Source: DASQDN01 sp035630195 (lineage in GTDB: Bacteria; Acidobacteriota; Terriglobia; Bryobacterales; Bryobacteraceae). Taken from it: a stretch of 8,775 nt of DNA. The translations under genes were made by a program, and so were the position numbers. The stretch is from assembly GCA_035630195.1 (NCBI GenBank), contig DASQLD010000333.1, positions 1 to 8,775 of the forward strand, read 5' to 3'. Under the pieces are notes generated by a model that saw only the letters and a program-made list of their open reading frames with translations, ran no database searches and had not been told where the DNA came from. Of this stretch, positions 5,693 through 8,775 are shown one piece after another. How positions within the stretch are numbered: position 1 is the first letter of the stretch; every line of letters begins with the position of its first letter.

Positions 5693-6838
5693 TTACAACC
5701 CCGTCTCTTCCAACATCTTCCAGGCGATTGGCCATGTGTACTTCTGCTCGTACAGGGCGCGCCCGGAATCGGCCAGCCGCTGCGCCAGCGCGCTGTCGTT
5801 CACAACAGATAGTACCGCTTCTGTAAAATCCTCCGGCGTATCGGCCAACAACAGATGTTCGCCGTCCCGGCATTCCAGACCCTCCGCCCCCAGTGCTGTC
5901 GCTATGATGGGTACACCTGCCGCCCAGTTCTCAAGAATTTTCAGTCGGGTCCCGCTGCCCGAAAGAATCGGGACAACCGCCGCCCGAGCGGTCGCCAGCT
6001 CGGCGATGGCGTCGTCGACCGGCCCCGTGATCTCGATTCCGTCACCTGTCTGCAGACGAAGCGCCTGCGGATTTTTACCGACCAGGCGCCATTTCAGAGA
6101 CGGTCGGCGATGCCGTAAAGTCGGCCAGATCTTCTCAGCGAACCATTGCGTCCCCAGCATGTTGGGGAGATAGGCCATGTTCCCGGAAAACACGATCTCG
6201 TCGCGCTTAGGGACTACCGGTCGCGGAACAACCGGAATTGCGTTGGGAAACACGGTTCCCACGCCTATCCTGTCCCGGTCGCTCTTCGATGTCACGAGCA
6301 GAAAGTCGAAGGCCGGAAACAGTTCCGTCTCCAGTTTGCGGCAAGCGTCTGAAAATCGATGAAGCGCCCACCGATTCGCTGCAGCTTCCTGGTCGGCGCA
6401 ACTCGCAAGCAGCACCGACTCGACATTGTGAAGGTTGAGCGCAATCTTGCGGCAATGTGGCCGGAGCTGATCTATATAGGGAGCGCACCAGAAGTGCTCG
6501 ATCACGCCCAGCTCGTATTTGCGATTTATATCAAGGTTGAACCCGGCAAAACGATCTACCAGCGGCGGGATACCACGGGCGAGCCGCTGCAAATTGCGTA
6601 GCGCGCGTTCATGCTTCTTTTTGCCGTGATACGGCAGATTGATGATTTTTACGTTTCGCACGAGACCTTGTGGAATTGCGTCCCGAGGATCAGCCGAGCC
6701 TGGTTCACAAAATGTGATGACATCAAGGACATACTTTTTGGCCAGGTACTCGAGCAGACAGGCTGTACGCATGGGTCCGCCGCCCATGACGGGGTAAGGC
6801 GCTTCGGGACAGAGCATCAAAGCGTCCGGCTTAGGCAT
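5693..6838 (-). CDS. GT4-like glycosyltransferase of the SGSGTRLKILE subtype (second in the run)
   Basis: This 381-residue GT-B enzyme starts MPKPDALMLCPEAPYPVMGG, with a Pro/Gly-rich first loop. It has ALNLHNVES (133-141), LVTSKSDRDR (181-190), VFSGNMAYLPN (216-226), WRLVGKNP (250-257) and the donor-site stretch LSGSGTRLKILENWAAG (292-308), then GAEGLE (317-322). In this subtype the first Glu of the GT4 Glu-X7-Glu motif is a Ser (295) while the second (Glu303) is kept. This resembles sugar transferases found in exopolysaccharide clusters. The start is the ATG at 6838-6836, just inside the end of the preceding gene (8-nt overlap). A longer frame back to 7042 adds 68 residues that are out-of-frame translation of the neighbour and look nothing like a glycosyltransferase. 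There is no Shine-Dalgarno, so expression probably relies on coupling. The specific sugar is unknown. Confidence 0.9.
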   Translation of the reverse strand: MPKPDALMLCPEAPYPVMGGGPMRTACLLEYLAKKYVLDVITFCEPGSADPRDAIPQGLVRNVKIINLPYHGKKKHERALRNLQRLARGIPPLVDRFAGFNLDINRKYELGVIEHFWCAPYIDQLRPHCRKIALNLHNVESVLLASCADQEAAANRWALHRFSDACRKLETELFPAFDFLLVTSKSDRDRIGVGTVFPNAIPVVPRPVVPKRDEIVFSGNMAYLPNMLGTQWFAEKIWPTLRHRRPSLKWRLVGKNPQALRLQTGDGIEITGPVDDAIAELATARAAVVPILSGSGTRLKILENWAAGVPIIATALGAEGLECRDGEHLLLADTPEDFTEAVLSVVNDSALAQRLADSGRALYEQKYTWPIAWKMLEETGL

Positions 6839-7844
6839 GAAATCGCTGAATCGCCTGAACGTAAACTTCGCGCGTCCTGCGAGCCGTGGTTGTCCAGGAA
6901 AACTCCGCCGCCCGTTTGAGCGATAGCTCCCGCCGGCGCAACCGTTCCCCTTCGTTGACCAGCAATCCTTCCATTGCTTCCGCCAAACGGGATGCCTCCA
7001 CATGGATCGCAGCGCCCTGCGAGACTTCCAGCAGCGCAGCATCGCAAGACGTGATCACTGCGACGCCGCATTGCATTGCTTCAAGAATCGGCAGCCCGAA
7101 ACCTTCATACAGAGACGGATAGACACACGCCACAGCGCCCGAGTATAGCGCCGGCAGTTCGGAGTTTGGCACTTCCCCCAGAATCTTCAGGCCGGGATAA
7201 TCAGAGATCGGTGGCGCGTCCTCGCGCATTCGACCGACGATGACAAGATCGACATCATGTCTTCGCCGCACAACCTTCCAGGCGTCGATAAGAGCCAAGA
7301 CATTCTTCCGTGGCTCAACTACGCCAACGTAGATGAAATAAGGACGCTCGGCCTGTCGTGCTTCGATGGGACGAAAATCGGATGACGCGGCCAGATGCAC
7401 TGCCACGATGCGCGAAGGCTCAATCTTGAAGGAATCAATCGCCTGGGCGCGCACTGCCTCCGTTGGAGTGACGATCATAGTCGCTATACCCAACTTGATG
7501 AGATGTGGTGTTCTGGTTCGAACACGGCCCGCGCCATGATGCCACTCGGTGTTCATCCAAGGAGAGAGGTCGTGAAGCGTTAAAACCGAAGGACGAAGGG
7601 GCACATAGGGCACGGAGAATTCAACACCGTGGAAAATATCGCATCGCAGACGCGACATTGCGCGCTGTACACCGATGCTCCACCAACGGCGGTCAAGGCC
7701 GCGAACAGTCTGCGTTTGATCGGATATCAAGTGGAATCCGTCCTCGGCAAACGTTTCGCGTAACGCTCGCACTAGTTCTTCGGTGTAGCGCCGGACGCCG
7801 CCGGTTGATGTCGTCAGTGGTGTGGCGTCGATCGCGGCGATCAC
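6831..7844 (-). CDS. GT4-family glycosyltransferase (first in the run)
   Basis: This 337-residue GT-B glycosyltransferase is somewhat shorter than its relative three genes on because it has a compact N-terminal half. That half opens IAAIDATPLTTSTGGVRRYT, with the Gly-Gly-Val-Arg-Arg acceptor loop. It also has DIFHGVEFSVP (69-79), LTLHDLSPW (88-96) and IVTPTEAVR (124-132). The donor half has YVGVVEPRKNVLALIDAW (172-189), LVIVGRM (200-206), LGEVPNSELPALY (222-234) and YEGFGLPILEAMQCG (246-260) with both Glu residues (247 and 255). The start codon is GTG at 7844-7842. It overlaps the stop of the AI-2E gene as GTGA, with GAGAAG 5 nt upstream as a plausible ribosome site. The enzyme likely adds one residue to the cluster's glycan; donor and linkage cannot be told. 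Confidence 0.92.
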   Translation of the reverse strand: MIAAIDATPLTTSTGGVRRYTEELVRALRETFAEDGFHLISDQTQTVRGLDRRWWSIGVQRAMSRLRCDIFHGVEFSVPYVPLRPSVLTLHDLSPWMNTEWHHGAGRVRTRTPHLIKLGIATMIVTPTEAVRAQAIDSFKIEPSRIVAVHLAASSDFRPIEARQAERPYFIYVGVVEPRKNVLALIDAWKVVRRRHDVDLVIVGRMREDAPPISDYPGLKILGEVPNSELPALYSGAVACVYPSLYEGFGLPILEAMQCGVAVITSCDAALLEVSQGAAIHVEASRLAEAMEGLLVNEGERLRRRELSLKRAAEFSWTTTARRTREVYVQAIQRFHA

Positions 7845-8775
7845 GCGAACTTCTCACGGGCTGCGGCATCGTCCTCCTCCAGCGTCGGGGCAAGCACCTC
7901 ATCACCTTTCTGCTTGTCCACTTGCTCGGCAAGAACCGTATCGGCAGCCTTCGCGATCACTTCTTCGACAGGCGCAGGAGCAGGTTCAGGTCCGATTTCT
8001 CCGGCGCGGTAAAACTCCGACGTCTTATAAATTTCCCGAGCGAACTTGAGAAATACCTGCGTTACCGCAATCACCGGCACGGAAAGAAGCACGCCAAGTA
8101 GACCGAAGAGCTTGCCTCCAATGAGCAGCCCGAGAAAGACTGCCATCGGATGCAGGCTCAAACGTCCACCGAGAATCCGCGGCGTCAGATAGTAGCCTTC
8201 GACACTCTGCACCATCACAAATATTGCAAGTACCCCAGTGATCCGCCAGAGGTCGCCCCCGGCTGCGAACGTGAATCCTGTGGCGAGTACGATTCCGAAA
8301 CCAGTGCCGACATATGGGATGACATTTAGAAAACCGGATAGCGCCGCAATGCCGGCCCATGCGGGCACCTGGAACAAGGCGAACCCCACACCGTAGAGCG
8401 CACCCATGATGATGGCAATCATCAGTTGGCCAAGCACATAAGACTGCAAAATCCGACCCGTCTCATCGAAGAGGCGGCTGAACGGTTCTCGAAAACGCGG
8501 CGGAATCAAATCTTCGCTGGAGTCGCGCCATTTGCGGAAATCGACCAGAATGTAAAAAACGAAAAACGGTATTAGGAGTATGTCGAACAGACCGGACGCG
8601 GTGACTAAAAACTCTGTCAGCGATCCGGCAACCCAAGATTGTGACGCTTCGATCAGATTGTTGGGACTCTGAAGAAAGCTGTACACGCGGTAACCGATCA
8701 TGCGGTCGACCAGTGGCGAGAAGTCGCGAATTTGCTCCCGGACGCGAATTGCGTTTTGCTCGGTAAATGCTTGAA
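7841..8775 (-). CDS. AI-2E/PerM-family multi-pass membrane protein; N-terminus cut by right edge
   Basis: The frame is open through the right edge: the 24 codons before the Met at 8701 are coding and in frame, so about 310 residues are visible and the first one or two membrane segments are missing. Numbering from that Met, family landmarks are FDILLIPFFVFYILVDFRKW (39-58), ILQSYVLGQLMIAIIMG (84-100), LSGFLNVIPYVG (121-132), TPRILGGRLSLHPMAVFLG (173-191) and LLGVLLSVPVIAV (201-213). The family includes the reported AI-2 exporter TqsA and proteins with other proposed roles such as ion or antiporter functions, so the substrate here is open. The last 50 or so residues after the final membrane segment form a soluble Ala-, Pro- and acid-rich tail. 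The stop overlaps the next gene's GTG, so it heads the visible operon, although its link with glycan synthesis is unclear. Confidence 0.88.
   Translation of the reverse strand, partial: QAFTEQNAIRVREQIRDFSPLVDRMIGYRVYSFLQSPNNLIEASQSWVAGSLTEFLVTASGLFDILLIPFFVFYILVDFRKWRDSSEDLIPPRFREPFSRLFDETGRILQSYVLGQLMIAIIMGALYGVGFALFQVPAWAGIAALSGFLNVIPYVGTGFGIVLATGFTFAAGGDLWRITGVLAIFVMVQSVEGYYLTPRILGGRLSLHPMAVFLGLLIGGKLFGLLGVLLSVPVIAVTQVFLKFAREIYKTSEFYRAGEIGPEPAPAPVEEVIAKAADTVLAEQVDKQKGDEVLAPTLEEDDAAAREKFA

Noticed and set aside
5661..6173. 170-codon plus-strand open frame
   Set aside because: It is antisense to a glycosyltransferase. The Ser/Arg/Ala-rich translation is typical of a shadow frame.
6839..7042. 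Upstream extension of the second glycosyltransferase to a start at 7042
   Set aside because: The added 68 residues are the neighbour's coding sequence read in another frame and are basic and Trp-rich. The ATG at 6838 begins a normal GT-B N-terminus.
7505..8101. 198-codon plus-strand open frame
   Set aside because: It lies opposite the well-supported GT4 and AI-2E genes. Its translation is Arg/Ser/His-rich with no recognisable motif, as expected for antisense of GC-biased coding sequence.

Overview
The window holds one run of genes, all on the minus strand, so it is transcribed from the right edge to the left edge. The base composition is moderately GC-rich. Spacing is very tight, with overlaps of 8, 4 and 1 nt and gaps of 6 to 30 nt over about 8.6 kb. 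The content is a surface-glycan assembly cluster: four GT-B (GT4-type) glycosyltransferase modules, a polysaccharide-type ABC-2 permease and an exported DUF3108 protein. This suggests a Gram-negative, probably soil-type bacterium. Acidobacteriota would fit, but that is an inference from gene content and protein style; no marker gene is present.

In transcription order: (1) an AI-2E/PerM-family membrane protein, cut at its N-terminus by the right edge; (2) a GT4 glycosyltransferase that starts at a GTG inside the previous stop (GTGA); (3) a second glycosyltransferase, of the SGSGTRLKILE subtype, overlapping the previous gene by 8 nt; (4) a third GT4 enzyme, 30 nt further on; (5) a secreted or periplasmic DUF3108 protein whose ATG overlaps the previous TGA (TGATG); (6) a 647-residue fusion of a glycosyltransferase and a SAM-dependent methyltransferase; (7) an ABC-2 permease of the Wzm/TagG/KpsM type with an extra N-terminal beta-rich domain; (8) a CrcB/Fluc fluoride channel, 6 nt after the permease. 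After an 84-nt spacer carrying a perfect 7-bp inverted repeat and a strong Shine-Dalgarno, a ninth gene begins. Only its twin-arginine signal peptide (23 codons) fits before the left edge.

The likely joint role of genes 2 to 7 is assembly, tailoring (methylation) and export of a cell-surface polysaccharide or O-antigen-like glycan. The glycosyltransferases would build the chain in the cytoplasm, the methyltransferase would modify a sugar or the chain end, and the permease would export it. The most unusual points are the extra domain on the permease, which resembles in layout the glycan-recognition domains normally found on Wzt ATPases; the absence of any ATP-binding subunit in the window; the GT-methyltransferase fusion with a non-standard SAM motif I; and the DUF3108 gene translationally coupled to a glycosyltransferase. 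CrcB and the AI-2E protein look like co-transcribed passengers. No RNA genes, insertion sequences, CRISPR arrays or clear terminators were seen. The promoter of the run must lie beyond the right edge.
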